Assembly (NCBI GenBank): GCA_038501195.1
Contig: JBBPUQ010000001.1
Coordinates: 124,001-188,000 of the forward strand
Direction of reading: 5' to 3'
Length of the DNA: 64,000 bases
Origin: Nemania diffusa
Lineage: Eukaryota; Ascomycota; Sordariomycetes; Xylariales; Xylariaceae
The notes under the pieces were generated by a model. That model worked only from the letters and a program-made list of their open reading frames with translations, was not told the origin of the DNA and did no database searches. Each line of letters starts with the position of its first letter. The first letter of the stretch is position 1. This document shows positions 38,383-49,361 of the stretch, piece by piece. The position numbers and the translations under genes were made by a program.

Positions 38383-39774
38383 TGTGATCGACTTTCGGTT
38401 TTTTGCTGGATCAGGAATATCTGATTGATTAGGTCAGGCGGCCGCAGGCGAGGAGGATCTTGATATATTTTCCCCTTTAGAGGCGCAGGGGCGGAAATGT
38501 AGCAGTCGGGACGCATATCTATAAATGATATCTAGCAGGACGGATATCATGACTCGGCGTATGAAAATGGGCATACGGGCAATAGGGTTCCTGGGCTGGG
38601 AGAGGAATCCCTCTAGTAGGACGAGCCAAGGCAACGTTGTGGACTTGTTCCATGGGTTATCATCATCGACGTTAGCATTGAGGGCCTCCAATCCCAAGTG
38701 TGAGGGTCAGGTCTTGGTGTTATTGCGCTACATTCTTGTCATTGGTGTTGTTACCATATAGAAGCATGGCAAGCTCGAGCGGCATAGAATAGAAAGAAAG
38801 AAAGAAAGAACTGTTGAATTCCATGCTGATGTTGGTTTATGTGTAGTCTGCGGCTACCCTTTTCGGCCGATTCCCCGCTTCGTTGAACGTATGCACATTT
38901 CTGCATGATTTGCTTTGTGTTACCCTTCAATGCGTACGATGGCGGCTATATTGGGCACGTGGCTAGACATTACTGATTAAACCTAACTTTGCGTTACAAT
39001 ATGTCTACTAAGTGTACTACAATAAGCAGTAAGTATTACCCGGTATCACAGAACAGACTGCTGGTGTTGCCAAATTGACTTATTGTTATTGCACAAGGAG
39101 GGAAGCTCTATCTAGACCTGCGAAGCCTATCTTGTTGGCGTATATAGACCGAGCTGAAGCCCGTGCTGTAGTCTTAGCCTCCTTGAGGTTTAATACCGCG
39201 ACAGCAGGTGTCACGATTACTCAGGTAGTGTGAGAGGTAGTGAGGTAGTTTTATAAAACGAAGGTTTTGAAACGAAGCAAAAAAAAGGAAAAATGCAGTT
39301 ACCCTACAATGATGAATTTGAAATCAAAATAATGATATAATAAACTTAATTTATATCCATACTTAGTATTTTCGCGCTTGGCATGACGTTTTGTGCTTGA
39401 CTTACACAATACTTTCGAATTTTGAGCATATGACAGATGTTAATCTGGGATTTCCCTCTGCAGATTCCCGTACGGTGAGCTATTTCCAGTTAATTATTGT
39501 ATCCCCAAACTTGGATCTCTACATCTAAATCATGCTGGTCCATCTGGTAGCCGGTTTTGAGTTTAGGGGGTTGGTCGATTGTGATCCATTAATGTGCTAC
39601 CACCAACCCATACGTTACAAAGTTACAAACCACATACGAGCCATATATCGACTAGCCATATGATCCCGAGACAAAGTATAAGGATTGTGGCCGGATCGTC
39701 CACACGGTTTCAACCGAGCGCAGACTATATAGTACTTAACCTGTGTAGATTGCTAGTTGTAATAACTCCCCCCT
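38383..39774. other. Spacer leading into the transposon-rich island
   Basis: About 1.4 kb with no supportable gene. A (GAAA)n tract lies near 38796-38809. Two overlapping opposed frames at 38434-38761 have no family features. The DNA becomes AT-rich beyond 39280. Confidence 0.55.
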
Positions 39775-39776
39775 TA

Positions 39777-39818
39777 AGATAACCACCCCCCTCACGGGCC
39801 ACCCTCTCACGGGCCACC
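39777..39818 (+). repeat. Left terminal inverted repeat of the Fot1-like element
   Basis: Starts AGATAACCACCCCCC and contains two copies of CTCACGGGCCACC. It pairs with 41671-41712. Confidence 0.9.
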
Positions 39819-41670
39819 CCAACTACCTCAAAACGCCTATATAATCTCTCTTTAACACTTTTTAATTGTTTTTTTAATTTTTTATTAATTATTTCTTTTT
39901 TATACTTATTTTAATTTTTTTTTTTTTTTTTATTTATTAATGCTAGCTACGAAGCAAGAAACTGCTGCGTGTGCAGCAATTTGTAACATCAAGCTAAAAA
40001 TACTAGTTCGTATAGCTTCAAAAAAGTAGAAAGTTTTGCGATTTTATATACAGCATTGTTTTATTAGCGTTTTTATTAAAAAATAGCTTAATAAAAACTT
40101 ATAAGTTTTATTTTTATTTTTTAAAGCTAAATTAGCTGTTTAAGCAATTAGTTAAACTAAACTAAGTTATATATTAAGTTTTTTTAAGTTTAAAGCTGTA
40201 GCTTAATAAGTTTTTAATAGTTTGAATTTTTTATAACGTTTAAAATTTAGCTAATATATCAAATTTTTAGCTTAAAATAACTTTGTAAAAACTTTTAAAG
40301 CTAGTATAATTAATTATAGTAAAATTAATAAAACAACAGTAGCTAATATTTATTTTTTTTTCAATTAATTAAAAGCTTTAAAACTAGCTAATATTTTTAA
40401 AAAATGCTATTATAACACTAATAAAATTAAAATTAGTTAAAGTGTTAGCTCCAATTATTAAGTTATAATTAATAAAGTTATTAAAAAAACTTTCAAAAAA
40501 AATATTAATTAAAACAAATAAATTACTACTTTTGAATATATTTCAGCTAATAGTAAAATATTTCTACTGCTTATAATTTTTAAAAGTGTTTATATATAAA
40601 ATTAGTAGTTTTTTTACTAAAATATAAGCTTATAAAACAACTAGCAGTTTTATTTAAATTTTAAAAAATAAATTAATAATTTTATAGCTTTAGTTTAAAT
40701 CAAAAAAATATTTATTTTATATATAAAAGCTTGCTATAGCAACTAGTAAATAATTTTAGTATGTAATAGTTACAACTTATATACTAATAACAAGTTTTTT
40801 TAGCTTTATATAACTAACAAAATATAGCTTGTTTTTTACAAGCTTTATTGCAGTTATATTATATAAGCTTTAAATGTTAAAATATTTAGTTTATTAAAAA
40901 AAAAGCTAAAAATATTAATTAAAGAAACTTTTAGCGCTTTTTTAAAAAAAAAGCTTTTAAAACAAAAAGTTTTGAAAATTTATAAGTTAGCTAAAATAAA
41001 AGTAATAAATATTAAAATAATCAGAAATATTTAAAAAATAGCTAAAATTTATTTAAAAAATTATTTAAAACTGTTATTTTCGAAATATATAATATTAAAA
41101 AAAAAAAGTAAGCTTAAAGCTAAAAAACTTACTTTTTAAATTTTTAAACAGTTTTAAACTTTAAATTTTTTTAAAAAAGTTTGTTTTATAAGCTTTAAAA
41201 CACTTTTTATAAGTCAAAATTTTTAAAATATTAATTAAAAACTAAAAATTAAAAACTTTGAAGCAATTAATTTATTACAAAAGTTATTTTTTAAAAAAGC
41301 TTCAAAAGCTTTAAATAAGTAAGCCGATAGTATTACTAATTTATAACTAAAAATTAACTTTTTAAAAACTAAAATTGCTAAACTTACTATTAAGTATCGT
41401 TAAACAGTCAAACTTTCGCCAAGCTTGCAATTTGTACAAATAGCTAACGTTTAAAAAGCTAAAAAAAAGCTTAGGTTTAAAGTAGTTTATAAAAACAAAG
41501 CAGTCGATTGCAACATTTTTAAAAAGTTTAATATTAAAAAAAAAAGTCAAATTGAAAACATCAGCGAAGAAGAGAATTGTATACGAGTTGAAAACACCAA
41601 TTAAAACTGTAGATAATTGATTATTGAGTGTTGTAAAGGCTTCAGATTGAAAAGGGTGGTTTTGGGGCTA

Positions 41671-41712
41671 GGTGGCCCGCGAGGGGGTGGCCCGCGAGGG
41701 GGGTGGTTATCT
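41671..41712 (-). repeat. Right terminal inverted repeat of the Fot1-like element
   Basis: Reverse complement starts AGATAACCACCCCCC and contains two copies of CTCGCGGGCCACC. It keeps CpG where the left copy has CpA. Confidence 0.9.
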
Positions 41713-41889
41713 TATATTACGCGAGTAGCTGCTTCCAAAATACGAAGCAAATTTACTCCACGGTAACCGTTTAGATTTATGTAGCTTATTGAGTTGCAAT
41801 TTGTATATTTACATGGATTCATGCCCTTTTGGGAGATGAGGTACCAGACCTTATAGAGTGGCTATATTTCTGGGTTTTGGCTATATATT

Positions 41890-42226
41890 GTCAGAGGAGG
41901 GGGTCACAGAGTGAATATAAGTCCTGTCGCAGCTAGGAAGAAGGGTGTAGTATAGGGCTCAATAGATAGATTCATTGATTCTTGACCTCCTAGATCTATA
42001 CGGGAGACCGAAGGTCGATTATATATAGCCAAATCTATAGATATAACCACCCTATAGGGTCTTGCTACTTTATCACCTGACATATATATATAGGATCTCC
42101 GGCCCTCATTGTGAATTTAGAGGGACAGGATTCAATGAATATATCCATTGGGCCCTATACTATACCCTCCCATACCCTTATTCGTAGCTGCTATAGGTTT
42201 CCTATTTACTCTATGACATAACCCTG
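41890..42226. mobile_element. Short element with imperfect ~90-bp inverted arms (repeat family X)
   Basis: The segment 41890-41978 and the segment 42131-42226 are imperfect inverted repeats of each other. Shared motifs, read on the same strand, are CCCTATACTA, TAGCTG...ACAGG/ATAGG, ATTCACTCT/ATTTACTCT and TGTGAC/TATGAC. About 150 bp separates the arms. Related sequences occur at 45721-45823 and 48746-48781. The right arm ends only a few bases from the 3' end of the SAT4-type gene. No coding capacity; the class is unknown. Confidence 0.65.
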
Positions 42227-42231
42227 TGAAA

Positions 42232-43462
42232 TTATCCACCGCGCAAATTATTCTTCCTCCTTTCACCGCTGACCACCCATTCTGTTGTAACTGAGATTCG
42301 GTTGTCGAATACAGGGACACAGTTTTGAGAGCATGCTTCTCGGATGCTGTTTAACGGGATCTTGTCGTTGATAGGCTGGAATGTATGCGCTGTACACCCT
42401 ACTGTGTATGAGGTCTTCCAGCTTGAGGTCGCTGACTCACAGGTGTCTGCTCCTCCCAAGTGTTTGCCGAAATGTTTTTTGAGACACATTCTTTTGGTCG
42501 CTGGCCTTATGGTCGGAAGGCACGCATTCACGATACCAAGTGTTGGCTCTAGCACAGAATAGATAACGCCCGGAACCACGCTGTAGGTGAGATCATTTAG
42601 ATTGAGGTTGATAAGCCACATCACCCTCAAAAGGGAGATGACGAAAATGCTATTAAACCTATCATGAGCATCTCTATCTTGTTCGTTCTGCGTTGGGTAG
42701 ACTTACAAAGCACCGAGGCTAAACATGCTAACTATCCTCATTCTCTTTGCTAGGTTCATTTTTAGTCCGAACAGCTTGGGCATAGGTAGTACTACAACCA
42801 CGGCATCGACGACGAGGTTTGTGATCCCAGCCAGGAGATAGGCTAAGTCTTGATTATGGCAGACACCGCCAGGGATGGACTTGTCCCAGTTGTATGCCGA
42901 CGGTGTGCAGAGGAGGAAAACTTCTAAGAAGACCGAGATAAAATAGGCAGCTGAAATACCTATAAGAATATAGCAGGCTCGAGTGAATGCTTTTTCTGGG
43001 AATAAGTTGGTATAAAGAAATAAGATCGATATCTTATTGCAAGTGTTAGCTGCTGCCCATAGCACCTCCGCAGGGATTAGCAACTAATTTGCGAAAGAAT
43101 GGTTAGCATGCGAAACGGTAAATTGTCACAGCAGCGTACCTTCAAGTGCAAGCGAAAAGCGTCAGGACGGGTTGCAAGGAGCTCATTCTCATGCACGCCC
43201 AACCCTGCAGAGAAGCTATCTAAAGTTGTATCAGTGACTGTGTTGCCTTTTTTTTGGGGCAAGAGATGGGATTACCTGCGAGGAGGACAGCTACTACCCC
43301 GGACGTGTTAACCATGGCGAGAATGATAGCATAATCACTAGAACGAAGAGGCAGCTTCTGTATAGTCCTGGACCAGAACCTGAGACCCAGAGCCACGGCC
43401 GCCAGTGTGTAGGCTATAAACGAGACGACGGCTACCTGAACGGCAGCTGATGAAAGAGCCAT
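42232..43462 (-). CDS. Integral membrane protein with fungal rhodopsin-like (SAT4) domain
   Basis: Four exons on the minus strand: 43462-43276, 43219-43140, 43083-42707 and 42649-42232, giving 353 residues. The start is the ATG giving MALSSAAVQV. Seven hydrophobic spans are suggested, with landmarks of the family: LRFWSRTIQKLPLRSSDYAI after TM1, a loop rich in charged residues (DSFSAGLGVHENEL), NTCNKISILFLYTNLFP, WDKSIPGGVC, DAVVVVLPMPKLFGLKMN, and DLTYSVVPGVIYSVLEPTLGI. The C-terminal 100 residues are hydrophilic. The family is common in fungi and several members sit in metabolite clusters; no biochemical role is established for most. The gene lies between the Fot1-like element and the UbiA relic. 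The frame is intact, so it may be expressed, but the C-terminal tail runs up to repeat X. Confidence 0.84.
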
Positions 43463-44051
43463 AGTTTCTGACAAAGTAATGTAGATGGAGAGCGTGACGG
43501 GGGTGGGAAGGACGCTGTTAATACTCCTCTAGTAATAATGGCATATATAGTACGCGATAAAGAGTAACTTATGTTGATGCGATTTTCGAAAAGCAGAAGC
43601 AAACATATAAGGGAGGATAGATAGTGCTTTAGTTAAGAGATTGAATTGAGAAAATATATTAAACTTGATAGCGTGTGCCTGACGTTCTTTTTGTTTCTTG
43701 GTCCGTGTAATACGCAGCTGAGACCCTTGATAAACATATTCCTATTGTACAACATCAACCTCATCATCATAGATCGATATTTCACTCGTGTAGTCGTATT
43801 GTATAGACCATTCTAGTTAGCAGGTTGCCTCATACCATACCGTGCGAGTCTCCCTAGGATCGTAAGCAACAACTAGAGCCAATGGGCGATAAAACTTATA
43901 AATTGGTGTGCCTAGTCCACATTGATCTGCTTCGTGATACTCTCGACTCTCTGTATAGGCCGAAGTATCTCCTTTTACACTCATCCCTAACTATCATGAT
44001 TCCATATTCAGTATCTAATCTATACCCTTTCGGGTTGAAGCAACCTATGAC
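43463..44051. other. Spacer between SAT4-type gene and UbiA relic
   Basis: About 590 bases holding the promoter of the SAT4-type gene. A short plus-strand frame starts at 43882 and runs into the UbiA relic in another frame; it may be part of the decayed 5' end. Confidence 0.5.
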
Positions 44052-44932
44052 ATGGCTCTGGGGAAATTCTTCCTAAAAGCATCCTACTTCGCTAACACTC
44101 TCTACCTCTTCGTCCGAGATAATCCCAAAAACATCGTCTGCATGGGGTATTTCTTCGGCACCCTCAATGCAACTATTACCTTCAACCTTTCAGTGGGATC
44201 TTCCTTGCCGTCGAGAGAGATATTTCCGTCTTCACACCAAATGGTTCTGTGATCATTAAGTAACCTCCTCTTCAACATTCACAATCAACGACATCCTTCT
44301 GCTGTACTTGAAGACGTTGGGAAAAAGCCTTGGAAGCCTCTCCCCACTATACGCATTACGCCTGAGCAGAAAACTCGCTTAATGTTCGTCATGTACCTGA
44401 TTGTCTTTTTCACTACATATAACTGGGGGGGATGATTATGTGCCTCCTCGAAGCATTTTCGTGCTCATGGTAGAACGAATTGGGGGAAACTGAGGGTTTA
44501 TTTCTCAAGAACCTGCTCAACAGTGTTAGTTTTGCCTGCTTCCTTGCTAGCCCGCTTGAATTTGTCATAGGGATGTCGATTTGGTTAGGCATCCTAGATG
44601 CCTGCATCGCGACTACTGTTGGCATCCAACACTTCAGGGATGTGAAATTGGACATAATTGCTGCCCGGAAAACTATTCCCTTAGCGATTGGTGACAATAT
44701 AGCCTGGCTGTTAGCCGCCGCTGGTGTCTTTGCATGGACAGGGGTGGCGAGTTGGTATTGGGAGGCAACTTGGGTACAGATGGTGTTTGCTGTAGGGATG
44801 GATTCTAGGGTTGTTCTTGGTACCCATCATCCCGGGAAAATGCCAGTTACATACCTTAAGTTCAAAGATATGCTAGGTAATTACAAAGCCTGCAGCCCTT
44901 GGCTATCAGCGTCCATATTACGATGTACCTAG
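44052..44932 (+). pseudogene. UbiA-superfamily prenyltransferase / terpene cyclase-like, broken
   Basis: Similarity to the UbiA membrane prenyltransferase family is clear in two frames. The first part (44052-44430) has LFVRDNPKNIVCMGYFFGTLNA and the Asp-rich-motif equivalent NLLFNIHNQR. The second part (44435-44932) has GIQHFRDVKLDIIAARKTIPL, matching the second Asp-rich motif region. Three lesions are visible: an in-frame TGA at 44250-44252 where Trp fits the family, a frame change in the G-run near 44425-44435, and an in-frame TAG at 44471-44473. The TGA and TAG are the kind of change expected from G-to-A mutation as in RIP. Family members prenylate aromatic acceptors or cyclise terpenes. 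Introns could in principle remove single lesions, but no splice pair restores the TGA region. Confidence 0.72.
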
Positions 44933-45898
44933 CAGTTCTTAAGTCTTATCTGATGGCCTGCCCATTTCAAGGAAGTATAAGATGTATAGCCAATATTAGT
45001 GCGGTGTTATTTATCCGGTAACGTTGGCTGTATCACATAGGTATTTGCATCGACAAGTATTACATATACACACTCCACACTTTAGACAAGACTTGTCGAA
45101 AGTAAATAGAAGAAGTCCATGGTAAACGTGCTAAACTAGGCCTAATTAATAATTTGCCCTTACCTTATTGTTACACTACATACCTTAGAAAGCTAGTTTT
45201 TAAGGGCCTCGAAAAAGAGATTTACACTTATTCCAGGGGTTGCATTGTATATATTGGTGTAACACCTTAAAACATAAAGCTGTTTGCTGCAATAATTTAT
45301 AAACGGACTATATTGTGGCTGCGGTGCCCCCAATCCCTCGCGACGCTTATTCCAAATCTTGCTGTACTTGTAGCAATAAAACTATTGCAAAGAGATTTGG
45401 CTATTGCTTGACGTAGGATTGGGATTAAATTCATAAGACCATTCGCGACAAATAGCTACCTGGGCGTCAATGTGCTCATTTCATAGTATAGGTATACACG
45501 GTAGCTATCCCTAGCTCGTTTGGCTTGTGAGGTACCTGAATACATAATTATATCTCATTGTCCTATTAGATGAAACGATTGGGTGTCCTGCTATGGTACG
45601 ATTGCTCAGGTTTCTCGGATTGGCTTATCACTTGTCACGCTCGTTCGGCACGGTCGGACCAACATAATTCATTTCTGTAGGTGAGACATGACCCAGGTCG
45701 ATAGATAAAAGGTTACATCTCTATGGATTTGGCTATATAGATAGGACTTTCGGTCTTGTACTACACCCTCCTACACCCTTCTCCCTAGCTACTACAGGAC
45801 TTGTATTCCCTTTGTGACCCAACTCCTTGACAAAGAGCCTCGTTAAATTTTCCATGTTTCGCGTGTTTCCCATCCTTCGTTATATAAAGTTAATCTTT
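44933..45898. other. Spacer with repeat X copy
   Basis: About 970 bases without a gene, ending in the promoter of the GMC oxidoreductase. Contains a copy of the dispersed repeat at 45721-45823. Confidence 0.55.
45721..45823. repeat. Copy of repeat family X, inverted relative to 41890-42048
   Basis: The segment matches the reverse complement of 41900-42042 with an internal deletion: GGATTTGGCTATATA, CTTTCGGTCT, CTACACCC, CCTAGCTACTACAGGACTT and TTTGTGACCC all have counterparts. It sits in the promoter of the GMC gene. Confidence 0.7.
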
Positions 45899-47795
45899 AT
45901 GGCCAGAATGGATTCTGAAAGTATCTATGACTTCGTGATAGTTGGTGGAGGCACGGCTGGTCTAGTTGTTGCCACTCGTCTCTCAGAGAATCCTACACAC
46001 AATGTGCTCGTCTTAGAAGCGGGATCAGACCACTCCGCAGATCCAAGAGTCCAGATACCAGCTCTTTTCGACACCTTGAAAGATACTGAACTGGATTGGA
46101 AATTCAAGTCTCAGCCTCAAGTATGGGCTTCTAACTACTTAATTATATCTTCATATTTTACTAATGATGTCTAAGCCAATCCTTAGAGGGAGAACGATCA
46201 ATATGAGCCAAGGGAAAGCTCTAGGCGGTTCGAGCGCCATTAATGCGTTCGTCTTTGTTCCCCCTAGTAAGAGTCTCATTGACTCTTGGGAGGCACTTGG
46301 TAACGATGGCTGGAACTGGGATAGCCTCCAGCCGTACTTCTCCAAAGCGTACTCGTCTCCACCACCGGTAGATACGCGGGCCAGTAAATTACTTGGCGTT
46401 GAGAGATGGGCCACCTTGAACACTACTGCCAAAGGTCCACTTCAGACCTCTTTCCCAGCAAGTTTAACAGACCCCGTTCGCGAAGTCTGGGCAGACTCAT
46501 TTGCGGCTAAGAATCAGTTGATGTTGAGTGATCCATTCATAAACCCATCCGTCGGCTCCTTTAGCTGTATTTCTAGCATACATCCCGAGACAAAAGAGAG
46601 GACCTATTCTGTCTCAGCTTACTATCAGCCTGTAAAGGATAGAAAAAATCTCCATGTCTTGACCAATGCAGAGGTTGTGAAGATTCTCTTCGACAAAGCC
46701 GAGAGCGGCCGCCCAATCCGGGCCTTGGGAGTTGAGTACAAACATGAAGGCAGCACGTTCGTGGCCTGCGTGAGCAAGGAAGTGATTCTAGCAGCTGGTG
46801 CTTTACAGTCGCCTAAGGTACTCGAGCTTTCAGGAATTGGCAACGCAGAATTGCTCCGGAAACTGAGTATTGATGTTGTTATTGATCTTCCGGCCGTTGG
46901 AGAGAACCTCCAGGACCACGCCGTTGGCAGTATATGTTTCGGAGCAATAGACACTCTTGACACGTTAGATGCCCTTATGAGACAAGAGCCCGAGGCTATA
47001 GCGCAGGCTATGCAAGACTATGGTGCAAATCGGACAGGTCCAATGTCACACGTGGGAGTCAGTGCGTATGCCTACCTTCCCGTGAATTCGATCGAAGGCC
47101 GACAGGCCGTGAAAGAGGTCCTCGCCAATAATCGGCCACGTTCAGGAGAAGTAAGCAACTTGAGAGACCTAGCATACTTTGAGGTTGCCGAAAGAACTCT
47201 GTCAGACCCAAACAAGCCAACAGCTGCATATCTGACCGTTTCCGCCCAAACCGCTCAGTCCGCAGGCTGGCTCGAAGCGCCGTCTCCAAGTCCTCGGCCC
47301 GGCAAATTCTTGACTATCGGAGCAATGCTCTCCCAACCCCTGTCCCGTGGCACAGTACACATAATGTCTAGCGACTATTCAGCACCACCCGTGATTGACC
47401 CGAAATATCTATCTAATCCTATCGACATGGAAGTCCTGGCCCAGCACATGCTTGAAATTGAGAGGATTGCGCGCGCCCCCTCGTTCGGCAAGTTATTAAA
47501 GCAGCCCCTTCGTCATGGCGATCCTGCCTCACATCTCACTAGTGTTGAAGAAGCAAAGCAACATCTTCGCAATACGGTAATTTCGATGTGGCACGTAGGA
47601 TGTACGTGCGTGATGCTCCCGAGGGAAAAAGGCGGCGTTGTCGATACGGACCTAAAAGTGTATGGGACGGAGAACTTGAGAGTGGTAGATGCCAGTGCGC
47701 TTCCGACAATAAGCACTGCGAACCTCCAGGCCACGGTTTATGCCTTCGCTGAACGCGCATCCGATATCATTAAAGCGGCATGGCCTAGTGTGTGA
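45899..47795 (+). CDS. GMC-family FAD-dependent oxidoreductase
   Basis: Two exons, 45899-46120 and 46176-47795, encode 613 residues; the 55-bp intron restores FKSQPQPILRGR. The N-terminal dinucleotide-binding motif is VGGGTAGLVVATRL, with the GMC signature KALGGSSAINAFVF near residue 90 and a second signature AAGALQSPKVLELSGIGN. The C-terminal catalytic region has WHVGCTCVMLP (active-site His) and STANLQATVYAFAERASDII, with Asn at the second position often held by His or Asn. Family members oxidise alcohols, sugars or choline-like substrates; in fungi they also occur in metabolite clusters. No signal peptide is seen with the chosen start; earlier in-frame ATGs at 45827 and 45854 exist. The gene sits between two copies of repeat X and appears intact. 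Confidence 0.92.
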
Positions 47796-48826
47796 TGTTC
47801 ACTTAGCTATGGACAAACCTTAGATAGAGAATGAGACATGGGATGATGGCAATCAGCAATGTACCTTGATGGAGAACAAATTTCCACTTGGGTGAATCAA
47901 AAAGGGGTTCTTTTCCTTGCGGCAACCAAGGTAGCCGCCATATGAAGCAGTGTCAACGGCGGTTTGGATAATGCACCCTCAAACGTCATGTCCAATATGT
48001 CCAGACCAGGACTATTCGGTTCAGAGTCGAGACTTCTAAGTAAAGATATGATCTATGAATTGACAGGGGGAATTTTAAGATTGAAATAATTAGCAACCTT
48101 TTTATGTCTGGTCAAGTGTAATGATATAATAAATGAGATGCGGTGTGTATCATTACTACATGAACTAAATATAACGGTGCAACTCACTATAGTATAATTG
48201 TGCTCTCGGAATACCCGAAGAATTTTGCATCATTTTAATTCCGAGAGTTAATTGAGCGTCACTGTCAAAATTATTCAATTTTTATACCCTGCTAGTCAAA
48301 TACATGGTCACTTCTTGTCGTGTAGAGCCTTTATATACCTTTAATTCAATCATGGATTAACGGTGTGGTTTCTGTGTGACATGGAATTCTCAAAATGTTT
48401 ATGGGCTTTAGGAGCAAGCTGTAATCCTGGGGCGAAGACTTTATGGTTTGCTACAATTAATTTTCGACTTCAAAATCCGAAAGTGAGGACTGACGGTTTG
48501 AAAGGTACAGTATAACTTCTGGCTTACCATAAGTAAGAATTTTTTAAAATCAAGAACAGATCTATGTTGTAACATTTAACAATTAGAAAAATACAGATGT
48601 AAGCTTGAAACCTCGTGACCTTGTTGCTAGCTAGACTATTTATATTTATATTTATATTGTATGTATATAATGTTCTTAATATTATCATATGAAAAGAACT
48701 TTGCAATAAATGGTACCCAGTGGCCCGGTACTCAGGTGAGCAGGGGTCACATAACCTGTAGAAGCTAGGGAAAATTGTAGTTAGGTGCCTAGTCTCATTA
48801 CCCCCCCACACCTTCCTCGCCTCAGT
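47796..48826. other. Spacer between GMC gene and MITE
   Basis: About 1 kb without a gene, AT-rich from 48060 to 48700. A truncated copy of repeat X lies at 48746-48781, with an ACCCCCCCAC tract beyond it. Confidence 0.55.
48746..48781. repeat. Truncated copy of repeat family X
   Basis: GGGTCACATAACCTGT and AGCTAGGGAAAATTGTAG match 41901-41950, with a deletion of about 12 bp. It is in the same orientation as the 41.9-kb arm and inverted to the copy at 45.7 kb. Confidence 0.5.
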
Positions 48827-48828
48827 TA

Positions 48829-49359
48829 TTCGTAGAGGACGTTCTACTATCCGTAGAGGAATCTAAACCCCATTGGGAAATGTGCCCCGCTAAAGCTTGG
48901 ACCTGCTCCGATCCCCACCTAATTTATACGTGTTGTGGAGCTGACCCCGTTAAATCCTGGATTTTCATCTAGAAATACAGTCGGTCCTACCAACTAGGCA
49001 CCGTAAGTAAGGTAGTAGGAAGTAAAATTTTATCCTAAGCTACAATAATATATGCGCAAGCCACTACAGCTATAATGACTTAAACTGCTGCTATGCTGCG
49101 GCCTTAGATAACGTGGAAATATTAGTAGTAAAGGTTAAGCCCTTGTTTAACTCAAAAATACTTCGTTTCTGGTGAAAACTACCGCCAAACGTTTGTACCA
49201 GCAGGTAGTACATTTGACCGTTGGTTTTTCTATTGCCCGATCATTTTCTAAGGCTGCTTATACAAATTAGGTAAAGATCAAAAATATATATGGGTTTTTA
49301 GGAGGCCCTTCCGAAAAGGGTTTAGGTTCCTCTACGGATAGTAGAACGTCCTCTACGAA
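48829..49359. mobile_element. 531-bp MITE with 42-bp TIRs and TA target duplication
   Basis: The left end (48829-48870) starts TTCGTAGAGGACGTTCTACT and the right end (49318-49359) is its reverse complement with one mismatch. Each TIR has a direct repeat of CGTAGAGGA. A TA dinucleotide flanks each end (48827-48828, 49360-49361), as expected for Tc1/mariner-derived MITEs. The interior has no coding capacity. It lies about 440 bp upstream of the CTP synthase start. Confidence 0.88.
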
Positions 49360-49361
49360 TA

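Larger units (their letters stand above)
39777..41712. mobile_element. Fot1/pogo-like Tc1-mariner element, heavily AT-mutated
   Basis: A 1,936-bp element bounded by terminal inverted repeats of 42 bp (39777-39818 and 41671-41712) that differ at three positions, and by a TA dinucleotide on each side (39775-39776, 41713-41714), the expected target duplication of the Tc1/mariner superfamily. Each TIR contains an internal direct repeat of the motif CTCRCGGGCCACC. The size and TIR length match Fot1/pogo-type fungal elements. The interior (39840-41640) is extremely AT-rich with many TTTAAA and TTAAT runs and stops in every frame, so no transposase survives. This is the pattern left by repeat-induced point mutation. 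All three TIR differences are transitions (left end has TCACGGG twice where the right end has TCGCGGG on the same strand). Confidence 0.88.

Noticed and set aside
38434..38697. Minus-strand 87-codon frame after the carrier gene
   Set aside because: No family features, overlapped by an opposed frame, and lies in the probable 3' UTR.
39840..41640. AT-rich block as a centromere or replication origin
   Set aside because: It is only 1.8 kb and is bounded by 42-bp inverted repeats with TA duplications, so a mutated transposon explains it better.
44052..44932. UbiA gene kept functional by introns
   Set aside because: No GT-AG pair removes the TGA at 44250 without also deleting conserved sequence, and three separate lesions are present.
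45827..45898. Longer N-terminus for the GMC oxidoreductase from ATGs at 45827 or 45854
   Set aside because: The extension overlaps the end of repeat X and adds unconserved residues; the flavin-binding motif is at the usual distance from the ATG at 45899.
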